Shown piece after piece: positions 50,608-61,952 of a DNA stretch of 64,000 nt. The stretch is taken from assembly GCA_963628035.1 (NCBI GenBank), contig CAVGED010000122.1, positions 24,596-88,595 of the forward strand, read 5' to 3'. The notes below the pieces were generated by a model. It was not told the DNA's origin, made no database searches, and was given only the letters and a program-made list of their open reading frames with translations. Origin of the DNA: 14-2 sp963628035. GTDB lineage: Bacteria > Bacillota > Clostridia > Lachnospirales > Lachnospiraceae. Positions within the stretch are counted from its first letter, which is position 1, and each line of letters starts with the position of its first letter. The translations under genes were made by a program, and so were the position numbers.

Positions 50608-50814
50608 ATGGGAGAGAATAAGACAGAAAAGGCTCCAAAGACCAGTTGGTTTAGCGGCTTAAAAGCCGAGTTCAAGAAAATAATCTGGCCGGACAAGACA
50701 TCACTTACCAGACAGACCGTTGCAGTTGTGGTTGTATCGGTCGTCTTAGGTCTGATCATCGCCGTATTGGATATCCTGATCAAGTACGGCGTCGATTTCC
50801 TGGTGAATTTATAG
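50608..50814 (+). CDS. secE: Preprotein translocase subunit SecE
   Basis: A 68-residue single-span subunit of the SecYEG channel. The conserved cytosolic amphipathic segment FSGLKAEFKKIIWPDK precedes one membrane helix (about 40-62). The short form is typical of Gram-positive bacteria. It is 28 bases after rpmG and 15 before nusG. Confidence 0.95.
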   Translation: MGENKTEKAPKTSWFSGLKAEFKKIIWPDKTSLTRQTVAVVVVSVVLGLIIAVLDILIKYGVDFLVNL

Positions 50815-50829
50815 GAGGCAGAGTGATTT

Positions 50830-51345
50830 ATGGCAGAGGCATGCTGGTATGTAGTTCATACCTATTCCGGATATGAAAATAAGGTAAAGGCTAACATCGA
50901 GAAGACCATTGAGAACCGTCATCTGGAGGATCAGATCCTGGAGGTCCGCGTCCCCTTAGAGGAAGTGGTTGAAGTGAAGAACGGTGCGAAGAAGCAGGTT
51001 CAGAGGAAAATGTTTCCTGGCTATGTTCTTATTAATATGGTTATGAACGATGACACATGGTATGTAGTTAGAAATACCAGAGGAGTTACCGGATTTGTTG
51101 GTCCGGGATCCAAGCCGGTACCACTCACGGAAGCTGAAATGAGACCACTGGGGATCAAGGAAGTAAGCTTGGTAGTAGATTTTGCAGAGGGCGATTCTGT
51201 GATCGTCATCGGAGGCGTCTGGAAGGATACCGTCGGTGTGATCCAGTCCATGAACCCGGGCAAGCAGATGGTTACTATCAATGTGGATCTATTTGGTCGT
51301 GAAACACCAGTAGAAATAAGTTTCACAGATGTTAAAAAGTTGTAG
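50830..51345 (+). CDS. nusG: Transcription termination/antitermination factor NusG
   Basis: A 171-residue elongation factor. The NGN domain starts with CWYVVHTYSGYENKVKANIE and includes KMFPGYVLINM, which binds the RNA polymerase clamp. The C-terminal KOW domain (FAEGDSVIVIGGVWKD onward, about 118-170) contacts the ribosome or Rho. It follows secE by 15 bases, and a small hairpin (CAATAGG/CCTATTG at 51354-51374) lies between it and rplK. Confidence 0.96.
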   Translation: MAEACWYVVHTYSGYENKVKANIEKTIENRHLEDQILEVRVPLEEVVEVKNGAKKQVQRKMFPGYVLINMVMNDDTWYVVRNTRGVTGFVGPGSKPVPLTEAEMRPLGIKEVSLVVDFAEGDSVIVIGGVWKDTVGVIQSMNPGKQMVTINVDLFGRETPVEISFTDVKKL

Positions 51346-51395
51346 ATAGGACAATAGGAATCCCAATCCTATTGAAAAAAAGGAGGCAATCTCAA

Positions 51396-51821
51396 ATGGC
51401 AAAAAAAGTAACAGGTTATATCAAACTGCAGATTCCGGCCGGCAAGGCTACGCCTGCACCGCCAGTTGGACCTGCACTCGGACAGCACGGTGTGAACATC
51501 GTGGAGTTCACGAAGCAGTTTAACGCACGTACAGCCGATCAGGGTGATCTGATCATTCCGGTAGTAATTACCGTATATTCAGACAGAAGCTTCAGCTTCA
51601 TCACCAAGACCCCGCCGGCTCCGGTACTGATCAAGAAGGCTTGCAACATCAAGTCCGGTTCCGCCACACCCAACAAGACGAAGGTGGCAACGATTTCCAA
51701 GGCTAAGGTTCAGGAGATCGCAGAGCTGAAGATGCCGGATCTGAACGCTGCTTCTTTGGAGTCAGCAATGAGCATGATCGCCGGAACAGCCAGAAGCATG
51801 GGCGTAACGGTAACTGATTAA
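51396..51821 (+). CDS. rplK: Ribosomal protein uL11
   Basis: A 141-residue protein of the GTPase-associated centre. It begins KKVTGYIKLQIPAGKATPAP and has the conserved GPALGQHGVNIVEF and the C-terminal rRNA-binding MGVTVTD end. In-frame codons reach back to 51372, but AAAGGAGG precedes the ATG at 51396. Confidence 0.97.
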   Translation: MAKKVTGYIKLQIPAGKATPAPPVGPALGQHGVNIVEFTKQFNARTADQGDLIIPVVITVYSDRSFSFITKTPPAPVLIKKACNIKSGSATPNKTKVATISKAKVQEIAELKMPDLNAASLESAMSMIAGTARSMGVTVTD

Positions 51822-51874
51822 GTAACGATTGTGGGAGGGTCCTCTCCCGATAATACCACCAGGAGGTTAGTGAA

Positions 51875-52567
51875 ATGAAAAGAGGAAAGAAATACGTTGA
51901 GGCTGCAAAGTTAATCGACAGAGCAGTTCAATATGATACAGCAGATGCGATCAGCTTGGTTAAGAAGACCGCAGCTGCAAAGTTTGATGAGACAGTTGAA
52001 GCTCATATCAGAACCGGTTGTGACGGACGTCACGCCGAGCAGCAGATCCGTGGTGCGGTGGTACTGCCTCACGGAACAGGTAAGACAGTCAAGGTTCTTG
52101 TTTTCGCCAAGGGCGACAAGGTAGACGAAGCGCAGGCAGCAGGTGCCGACTATGTGGGCGGCGACGAGCTGATCCCGAAGATCCAGAACGAAGGATGGCT
52201 GGACTTCGACGTTGTAGTTGCTACACCTGACATGATGGGCGTTGTCGGACGTCTGGGACGTGTGCTCGGACCCAAGGGCTTAATGCCGAACCCCAAGGCA
52301 GGAACCGTAACCATGGACGTTACCAAGGCTGTGAAGGATATCAAAGCCGGTAAGATTGAGTACAGACTGGACAAGACAAATATTATCCATGTGCCAATTG
52401 GGAAAGCATCTTTTACAGAAGAGCAGTTAGCGGACAACTTCCAGACCTTAATGGATGCAATCATCAAAGCAAGACCCAGCGCCCTGAAGGGTCAGTACTT
52501 AAGAAGCATCGTACTGGCGACCACTATGGGACCTGGCGTGAAGCTTAACGTCGCAAAGTTCGTATAA
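51875..52567 (+). CDS. rplA: Ribosomal protein uL1
   Basis: A 230-residue protein of the L1 stalk, which aids release of deacylated tRNA and can repress its own operon. Family sequences are clear: RGKKYVEAAKLIDRA, LPHGTGKTVKVLVFA, LGRVLGPKGLMPNPKAGTVT and the C-terminal TMGPGVKLNVAKFV. AGGAGG precedes it and the gap to rplK is 53 bases. Confidence 0.97.
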   Translation: MKRGKKYVEAAKLIDRAVQYDTADAISLVKKTAAAKFDETVEAHIRTGCDGRHAEQQIRGAVVLPHGTGKTVKVLVFAKGDKVDEAQAAGADYVGGDELIPKIQNEGWLDFDVVVATPDMMGVVGRLGRVLGPKGLMPNPKAGTVTMDVTKAVKDIKAGKIEYRLDKTNIIHVPIGKASFTEEQLADNFQTLMDAIIKARPSALKGQYLRSIVLATTMGPGVKLNVAKFV

Positions 52568-52575
52568 AAAGGTGA

Positions 52576-52604
52576 TTGACAACCGAAATAGACAATGCTA
52601 TAAT
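52576..52604 (+). promoter_or_regulatory. Promoter of rplJ-rplL
   Basis: A consensus TTGACA (52576-52581), 17 bases and a perfect TATAAT (52599-52604). It begins nine bases after the rplA stop. Confidence 0.85.
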
Positions 52605-52611
52605 AAGCAAG

Positions 52612-52790
52612 CTTGTTGTGAGCTTATCACAACATTATATGCCGAAGACAGCAGGTGCCGCAAGGCGTAACAGCAATGGCCTGCCGAGGAGCTTACAGCA
52701 ATAGCTGTATGATGAAAAGAAATTTTCTAAGCCTCTTTGTCTTTGACGAAGGGGCTTTTAAATTGGATCATCCGATTTAAAAGCCTGCCA
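52612..52790 (+). ncRNA. L10 leader with competing terminator and antiterminator hairpins
   Basis: The segment around GCAGGTGCCGCAAGGCGTAA and GCAATGGCCTGC is the conserved L10-binding core of ribosomal L10 leaders. Downstream, AAGCC (52729-52733) pairs with GGCTT (52753-52757) as a terminator followed by TTTT. The same GGCTTTTAAAT (52753-52763) can instead pair with ATTTAAAAGCC (52775-52785). These folds exclude each other, so L10 binding can switch rplJL transcription. Confidence 0.85.
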
Positions 52791-52817
52791 AGAATAAAAA
52801 AAGGAGGTGCACGATTC

Positions 52818-53402
52818 GTGGCAAAAGTAGAATTGAAGAAACCGATCGTAGATGAGATTTCCGAGCAGATCAAGGACGCACAGAGTGTGGTATTGGTTGA
52901 CTACCGCGGTCTTACCGTGGAGCAGGATACTCAGTTACGTAAGCAGTTAAGAGAAGCCGGTATAACCTACAAAGTTTACAAGAACACATTGATGAACTTT
53001 GCTTTCAAGGGAACGGACTTCGAAGCAATGTCTTCTTATTTGGAAGGCCCCAACGCCATCGCGATTTCAAAGGAAGACGCAACTGCTCCGGCAAGGATCC
53101 TGGCTAAGTATGCCAAGAATGTTCCGGCTCTTGAGCTGAAGGCCGGCGTTGTGGAAGGTATGTTCTATGACGCAAAGGGAATCCAGGCGGTAGCAACAGT
53201 TCCGTCCAGAGAAGAATTGCTGTCCAAGTTGCTTGGAAGCTTGCAGTCACCGATCACCAACCTGGCACGCGTTCTTAATCAGATCGCAGAGCAGGGCGGC
53301 GCGGCAGACGCAGCAGTAGCAGCGCCAGCAGCAGAGGAAGCTCCGGCAGAAGCTCCTGCAGAGGAAGCAGCCGAGGCTCCGGCAGAGACACCTGCAGAGT
53401 AA
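52818..53402 (+). CDS. rplJ: Ribosomal protein uL10 with Ala/Glu/Pro-rich tail
   Basis: A 194-residue stalk-base protein that carries the L7/L12 dimers. The N-terminal domain shows SVVLVDYRGLTVEQDTQLRK and YKVYKNTLMNFAFKGT. The usual length is about 165-175; here about 30 extra residues of Ala/Pro/Glu repeats (AAEEAPAEAPAEEAAEAPAE) follow the L12-binding helix. The start is GTG at 52818 with AGGAGG about ten bases upstream; in-frame codons further upstream lie in the leader RNA. It is autoregulated through that leader. Confidence 0.95.
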   Translation: MAKVELKKPIVDEISEQIKDAQSVVLVDYRGLTVEQDTQLRKQLREAGITYKVYKNTLMNFAFKGTDFEAMSSYLEGPNAIAISKEDATAPARILAKYAKNVPALELKAGVVEGMFYDAKGIQAVATVPSREELLSKLLGSLQSPITNLARVLNQIAEQGGAADAAVAAPAAEEAPAEAPAEEAAEAPAETPAE

Positions 53403-53465
53403 AGCAGGAAAATTAAGTAAGAATAAGAACAAACAAATCAAATTTTAAAACGGAGGTAAATAATA

Positions 53466-53843
53466 ATGGCAAAGTTAACAACCGCAGAATTTATTGAAGC
53501 CATCAAAGAGTTAAGCGTATTAGAGCTGAATGACCTGGTAAAGGCATGTGAAGAAGAGTTTGGCGTATCCGCAGCAGCTGGCGTTGTAGTTGCAGCAGCA
53601 GCAGGCGAGGGTGGAGCCGCTGAGGAAGAGAAGACCGAGTTCAACGTAGAGCTGACAGAGGTTGGCCCGAACAAGGTTAAGGTTATCAAGGTTGTCCGTG
53701 AAGTTACCGGCCTGGGCCTGAAGGAAGCCAAGGAAGTGGTTGACGGAGCTCCCAAGAACGTGAAGGAAGGCGTTGAGAAGGCAGAGGCTGAGGATATCAA
53801 GACTAAGCTGGAAGCTGAAGGCGCAAAGGTTACTCTGAAATAA
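53466..53843 (+). CDS. rplL: Ribosomal protein bL12 (L7/L12)
   Basis: A 125-residue stalk protein that recruits translation GTPases. It has the N-terminal dimer region (FIEAIKELSVLELNDLVKAC), an Ala/Gly hinge (SAAAGVVVAAAAGEGG) and the C-terminal domain with KVIKVVREVTGLGLKEAKE. Length is typical. GGAGG precedes it, and a strong terminator follows. Confidence 0.97.
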   Translation: MAKLTTAEFIEAIKELSVLELNDLVKACEEEFGVSAAAGVVVAAAAGEGGAAEEEKTEFNVELTEVGPNKVKVIKVVREVTGLGLKEAKEVVDGAPKNVKEGVEKAEAEDIKTKLEAEGAKVTLK

Positions 53844-53875
53844 GAGAACTTTTCTGAAATAAGCTTTGCAATGAG

Positions 53876-53909
53876 AGAGACCTGCAGGACTTTTCTGCGG
53901 GTCTTTTTT
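53876..53909 (+). terminator. Terminator of the rplJL operon
   Basis: GAGACCTGCAG and CTGCGGGTCTT form a stem with a T tract at 53903-53909. It separates rplJL from the rpoBC promoter. Confidence 0.88.
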
Positions 53910-53933
53910 GTTCAGCCCACGCCATTCGCAAAA
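53908..53933 (+). repeat. Dispersed intergenic repeat, copy 3
   Basis: GTTCAGCCCACG then CCATTCGCAAAA, between the rplL terminator and the rpoB promoter. The repeat, an A-rich run and a TTGAC promoter follow in the same order near 63880. Confidence 0.7.
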
Positions 53934-53958
53934 TCGCACAAAAAAAATAAAAAAGGGC

Positions 53959-53988
53959 TTGACTTGACTTGACTTTCCGTGTTATCAT
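53959..53988 (+). promoter_or_regulatory. Promoter of rpoBC with triplicated TTGACT
   Basis: TTGACT occurs three times in overlapping array (53959, 53964, 53969). The first is 18 bases from the -10 TATCAT (53983-53988). The leader to rpoB is about 200 bases and contains GCAGCACCGGAGCAC and CAGTCCGGTGTTTTGC, which can pair (CACCGGA/TCCGGTG). Confidence 0.65.
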
Positions 53989-54199
53989 ATACAGTGCACT
54001 ATTGTGGTGACGTAGGCCTATTTTCTTACAAAGCACGGAAAATCAAGGCCTTAGCGTATTTTTATACGCGCGCAGCACCGGAGCACAAGATATAGCAGTC
54101 CGGTGTTTTGCATTTACTGCATATTGCTTATTCAGTATTTCCGGGATGTTCGCGGTCCGGGAAATAGGAATTAAATATAAAACGAGAGGTGAAGCGTCA

Positions 54200-58063
<3,864 letters not shown>

Positions 58064-58082
58064 AAGGAAGGGAGTGTCATAG

Positions 58083-61000
58083 ATGCCAGAGACAATGAAC
58101 AAAGAAAATTATCAGCCAATTACCTTTGACGCCATCAAGATTGGTTTGGCCTCACCGGAAAAAATAAGAGAGTGGTCCCGGGGCGAAGTTAAAAAACCGG
58201 AAACCATTAACTATAGAACCTTAAAGCCGGAAAAAGACGGACTTTTCTGTGAGAGGATCTTCGGACCCAGCAAGGACTGGGAGTGCCACTGCGGCAAGTA
58301 TAAGAAGATCCGCTACAAGGGCGTTGTCTGCGACCGCTGTGGTGTTGAGGTTACCAAGTCCAGCGTCCGTAGAGAGCGTATGGGTCATATCGAGCTTGCA
58401 GCTCCGGTATCCCATATCTGGTATTTCAAGGGAATCCCCAGCAGAATGGGGCTGCTCCTTGACTTATCACCGAGAACGCTGGAAAAGGTGTTGTACTTCG
58501 CTTCCTATATCGTACTGGATAAGGGCAGCAGCGATCTGCAGTATAAGCAGGTGCTGTCCGAGAACGAGTACCAGGAGGCAAGAGAGAAATATGGAAACAA
58601 TTTCCGCGTAGGAATGGGCGCTGAGTCCATTCAGGAGCTTCTGCGGGCCATTGACCTGGAGAAGGATGCGGAGGAGTTGAAGAGAGGCCTTAAGGATGCC
58701 ACAGGCCAGAAGCGCGCAAGGATCATCAAGCGCCTGGAAGTGGTTGAGGCTTTCCGTGGATCGGGAAACCAGCCGGAATGGATGATCATGGATGTGATCC
58801 CGGTGATTCCGCCGGATCTGCGTCCTATGGTACAGTTGGATGGCGGCCGTTTTGCCACCTCTGATCTGAACGACCTGTACCGGAGGATTATCAACCGGAA
58901 TAACCGTCTGCGCCGACTGTTGGAGCTGGGTGCACCGGATATCATTGTGCGAAACGAGAAGCGTATGCTGCAGGAGGCAGTGGACGCGTTGATCGATAAT
59001 GGACGGCGTGGTCGTCCTGTAACCGGACCCGGAAACCGTGCCCTGAAGTCCCTGTCCGATATGCTGAAGGGTAAGACCGGGCGGTTCCGTCAGAACCTGC
59101 TGGGTAAGCGTGTGGACTATTCCGGACGTTCCGTTATCGTGGTAGGACCAGAACTGAAGATCTATCAGTGCGGTCTGCCCAAGGAGATGGCAATCGAGCT
59201 GTTTAAGCCCTTCGTTATGAAGGAGCTGGTAGCCAACGGTACAGCCCACAATATTAAGAGCGCCAAGAAGATGGTAGAGCGTCTTCAGACCGAAGTATGG
59301 GATATCTTAGAGGACGTAATCAAGGAGCATCCGGTTATGCTGAACCGTGCTCCCACACTGCACCGTCTTGGTATCCAGGCATTTGAACCCATTCTGGTAG
59401 AGGGTAAGGCCATCAAGCTGCATCCCTTGGTGTGTACCGCATACAACGCCGACTTCGACGGTGACCAGATGGCAGCCCACCTTCCGTTGTCTGTGGAAGC
59501 ACAGGCGGAGTGCCGCTTCATGCTGCTCTCCCCCAACAACCTGCTGAAGCCTTCAGATGGTGGCCCTGTGGCGGTTCCCTCCCAGGATATGGTTTTGGGA
59601 ATCTATTACCTGACCCAGGAGCGGCCGGGCGTGCTTGGAGAAGGAAAGTGCTTCAAGAGCGTGAATGAGGCTATTTTAGCATATGAGAACAGCGCACTGA
59701 CGCTGCATTCCAGAATACGCATCAGAGCTGTCCGCACCAATGCGGAGGGTGAAGAGGTGACTGGCTGGATAGATTCCACACTTGGACGATTTATCTTCAA
59801 TGAGATCCTGCCGCAGGATCTTGGATTTGTGGACAGAAGCGATCCTGCGAACCTGTTCAAGCTGGAGGTGGATTTCCACGTCGGCAAGAAGGGCTTAAAG
59901 CAGATCCTGGAAAAGGTCATCAACATACACGGTGCCACCAAGACGGCAGAAGTGCTGGATGATATCAAGTCCATGGGTTATAAATATTCTACGAGAGCAG
60001 CCATGACGGTTTCTATCTCCGATATGACCGTGCCGGCCAAGAAGCCGGAGCTGATCAAGAAGGCGCAGGATACCGTTGACCGTATCACCAAGAACTATAA
60101 GCGTGGTCTGATCACCGAGGAAGAGCGGTACAAGGAGGTTGTTGAGACCTGGAAGGAGACCGATGAGATCCTGACCAAGGAGCTGCTGGATGGGTTGGAT
60201 ACCTACAACAACATCTTCATGATGGCAGATTCCGGAGCCCGTGGTTCCGATAAGCAGATCAAACAGCTGGCCGGTATGCGTGGATTGATGGCTGATACTA
60301 CCGGACGTACCATTGAGCTGCCAATCAAGTCCAATTTCCGTGAGGGACTGGACGTATTGGAGTATTTCATGTCCGCCCACGGTGCACGTAAGGGTCTGTC
60401 CGATACTGCACTGCGTACCGCAGACTCCGGTTACCTGACAAGACGTCTTGTAGACGTTTCCCAGGATCTGATCATCCGTGAGTCTGACTGCTGTGAAGGA
60501 AAAGAGATCCCCGGCATGTATGTGAAGGCATTCATGGACGGGAAGGAAGAGATCGAGAGCCTGCAGGAGCGTATCACCGGCAGATTTGCCTGTGAAGATA
60601 TCTGCGACAAGGACGGAAACGTACTTGTGAAGGCAAACCATATGATTACGCCGAGACGTGCGGCACTGGTGATGAGCCAGGGCGTCGATGAGAAGGGAGA
60701 ACCCCTGACCAGGGTGAAGATCCGTACCATCCTGACCTGCCGTTCCCACATTGGTGTCTGCGCCAAGTGTTACGGAGCCAACATGGCTACCGGACAGCCG
60801 GTACAGGTAGGTGAGGCTGTCGGTATCATCGCAGCACAGTCCATCGGTGAGCCCGGTACACAGCTGACCATGCGTACCTTCCACACCGGCGGTGTGGCCG
60901 GAGACGATATCACACAGGGTCTTCCCCGTGTAGAGGAATTGTTTGAGGCCAGAAAGCCGAAGGGACTTGCGATCATCACCGAATTCGGCGGTGTTGCCAC

Positions 61001-61766
61001 CATAAAGGACACCAAGAAGAAGCGAGAAGTCATTGTGACCAACGAGGAGACGGGAGAGACCAAGGCATACCTGATTCCTTATGGGTCCAGAATCAAGATC
61101 ATGGACGGAGCCGTGCTGGAGGCCGGCGATGAGCTGACTGAAGGTAGTGTCAACCCCCACGATATCCTGAAGATCAAGGGTATCCGTGCAGTACAGGATT
61201 ACATGATTCAGGAAGTTCAGCGTGTATACCGTCTGCAGGGTGTTGAGATCAACGATAAGCATATTGAAGTGATCGTGCGCCAGATGCTGAAGAAGATCCG
61301 GGTAGAGAACAACGGAGATTCCGAATTCCTGCCGGGAACCCTTATAGATGCACTGGAGTTTGAAGATACCAATGCAAGACTCATCGAAGAAGGCTTAGAG
61401 CCCGCGGAAGGCAAACAGGTTATGCTGGGAATCACCAAGGCGTCCCTGGCTACCAATTCCTTCCTCTCAGCGGCATCCTTCCAGGAGACAACCAAGGTAC
61501 TGACCGAGGCTGCCATCAAGGGTAAGGTCGATCCGCTGATCGGTCTGAAGGAGAACGTCATTATCGGTAAGCTGATTCCGGCCGGAACAGGCATGAAGCG
61601 CTACCGCGATATCAGACTCAGCTCCGACATTAAGGAGATGGAGGATATTGACTTCGAGGACTACGATTATAGCGATGAGGATTACTACGACGAGTATCCC
61701 GCTGAAGAGTCCGGCGAAGAGCTGACGGACGAGGAATACGTCGATGAGGTTGAGACGGAAGAGTAA
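58083..61766 (+). CDS. rpoC: RNA polymerase beta' subunit
   Basis: A 1227-residue catalytic subunit. The N-terminal zinc site is CHCGKYKKIRYKGVVCDRCG (about residues 60-79), the active-site magnesium loop YNADFDGDQMAAH (about 455-467), the second zinc site CRSHIGVCAKC (about 886-896), and the trigger-loop region MRTFHTGG follows shortly after. It has an Asp/Glu/Tyr-rich C-terminal tail of about 40 residues like that of RpoB. The start is preceded by AAGGGAG. The operon ends in a strong terminator at 61863. Confidence 0.98.
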   Translation: MPETMNKENYQPITFDAIKIGLASPEKIREWSRGEVKKPETINYRTLKPEKDGLFCERIFGPSKDWECHCGKYKKIRYKGVVCDRCGVEVTKSSVRRERMGHIELAAPVSHIWYFKGIPSRMGLLLDLSPRTLEKVLYFASYIVLDKGSSDLQYKQVLSENEYQEAREKYGNNFRVGMGAESIQELLRAIDLEKDAEELKRGLKDATGQKRARIIKRLEVVEAFRGSGNQPEWMIMDVIPVIPPDLRPMVQLDGGRFATSDLNDLYRRIINRNNRLRRLLELGAPDIIVRNEKRMLQEAVDALIDNGRRGRPVTGPGNRALKSLSDMLKGKTGRFRQNLLGKRVDYSGRSVIVVGPELKIYQCGLPKEMAIELFKPFVMKELVANGTAHNIKSAKKMVERLQTEVWDILEDVIKEHPVMLNRAPTLHRLGIQAFEPILVEGKAIKLHPLVCTAYNADFDGDQMAAHLPLSVEAQAECRFMLLSPNNLLKPSDGGPVAVPSQDMVLGIYYLTQERPGVLGEGKCFKSVNEAILAYENSALTLHSRIRIRAVRTNAEGEEVTGWIDSTLGRFIFNEILPQDLGFVDRSDPANLFKLEVDFHVGKKGLKQILEKVINIHGATKTAEVLDDIKSMGYKYSTRAAMTVSISDMTVPAKKPELIKKAQDTVDRITKNYKRGLITEEERYKEVVETWKETDEILTKELLDGLDTYNNIFMMADSGARGSDKQIKQLAGMRGLMADTTGRTIELPIKSNFREGLDVLEYFMSAHGARKGLSDTALRTADSGYLTRRLVDVSQDLIIRESDCCEGKEIPGMYVKAFMDGKEEIESLQERITGRFACEDICDKDGNVLVKANHMITPRRAALVMSQGVDEKGEPLTRVKIRTILTCRSHIGVCAKCYGANMATGQPVQVGEAVGIIAAQSIGEPGTQLTMRTFHTGGVAGDDITQGLPRVEELFEARKPKGLAIITEFGGVATIKDTKKKREVIVTNEETGETKAYLIPYGSRIKIMDGAVLEAGDELTEGSVNPHDILKIKGIRAVQDYMIQEVQRVYRLQGVEINDKHIEVIVRQMLKKIRVENNGDSEFLPGTLIDALEFEDTNARLIEEGLEPAEGKQVMLGITKASLATNSFLSAASFQETTKVLTEAAIKGKVDPLIGLKENVIIGKLIPAGTGMKRYRDIRLSSDIKEMEDIDFEDYDYSDEDYYDEYPAEESGEELTDEEYVDEVETEE

Positions 61767-61862
61767 ATCTTAGCGGAACCTTACATTTACAGGAAAGGGT
61801 TTCCATGATAACCTTGACGGTAAATGATGAAGACACGACAAAAGGCAAGAGAAATGTTTAAG

Positions 61863-61894
61863 GCCGGCATCCATTTGGATGCCGGTTCTTTTTT
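61863..61894 (+). terminator. Terminator of rpoBC
   Basis: CCGGCATCC (61864-61872) and GGATGCCGG (61877-61885) form a perfect stem followed by TTCTTTTTT. Confidence 0.92.
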
Positions 61895-61952
61895 GCCTTA
61901 GGAAAGTGTGTCCTGTGACATGAAAAAGTGTGTCTTCAGAAGGAGGTTGTGC

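Noticed and set aside
59895..61262. A 455-codon open frame on the minus strand
   Set aside because: Antisense shadow of rpoC with no recognisable protein features.
61805..61861. An 18-codon frame with AGGAAAGGG upstream, after rpoC
   Set aside because: Too short and without recognisable features; it sits directly before the rpoBC terminator.
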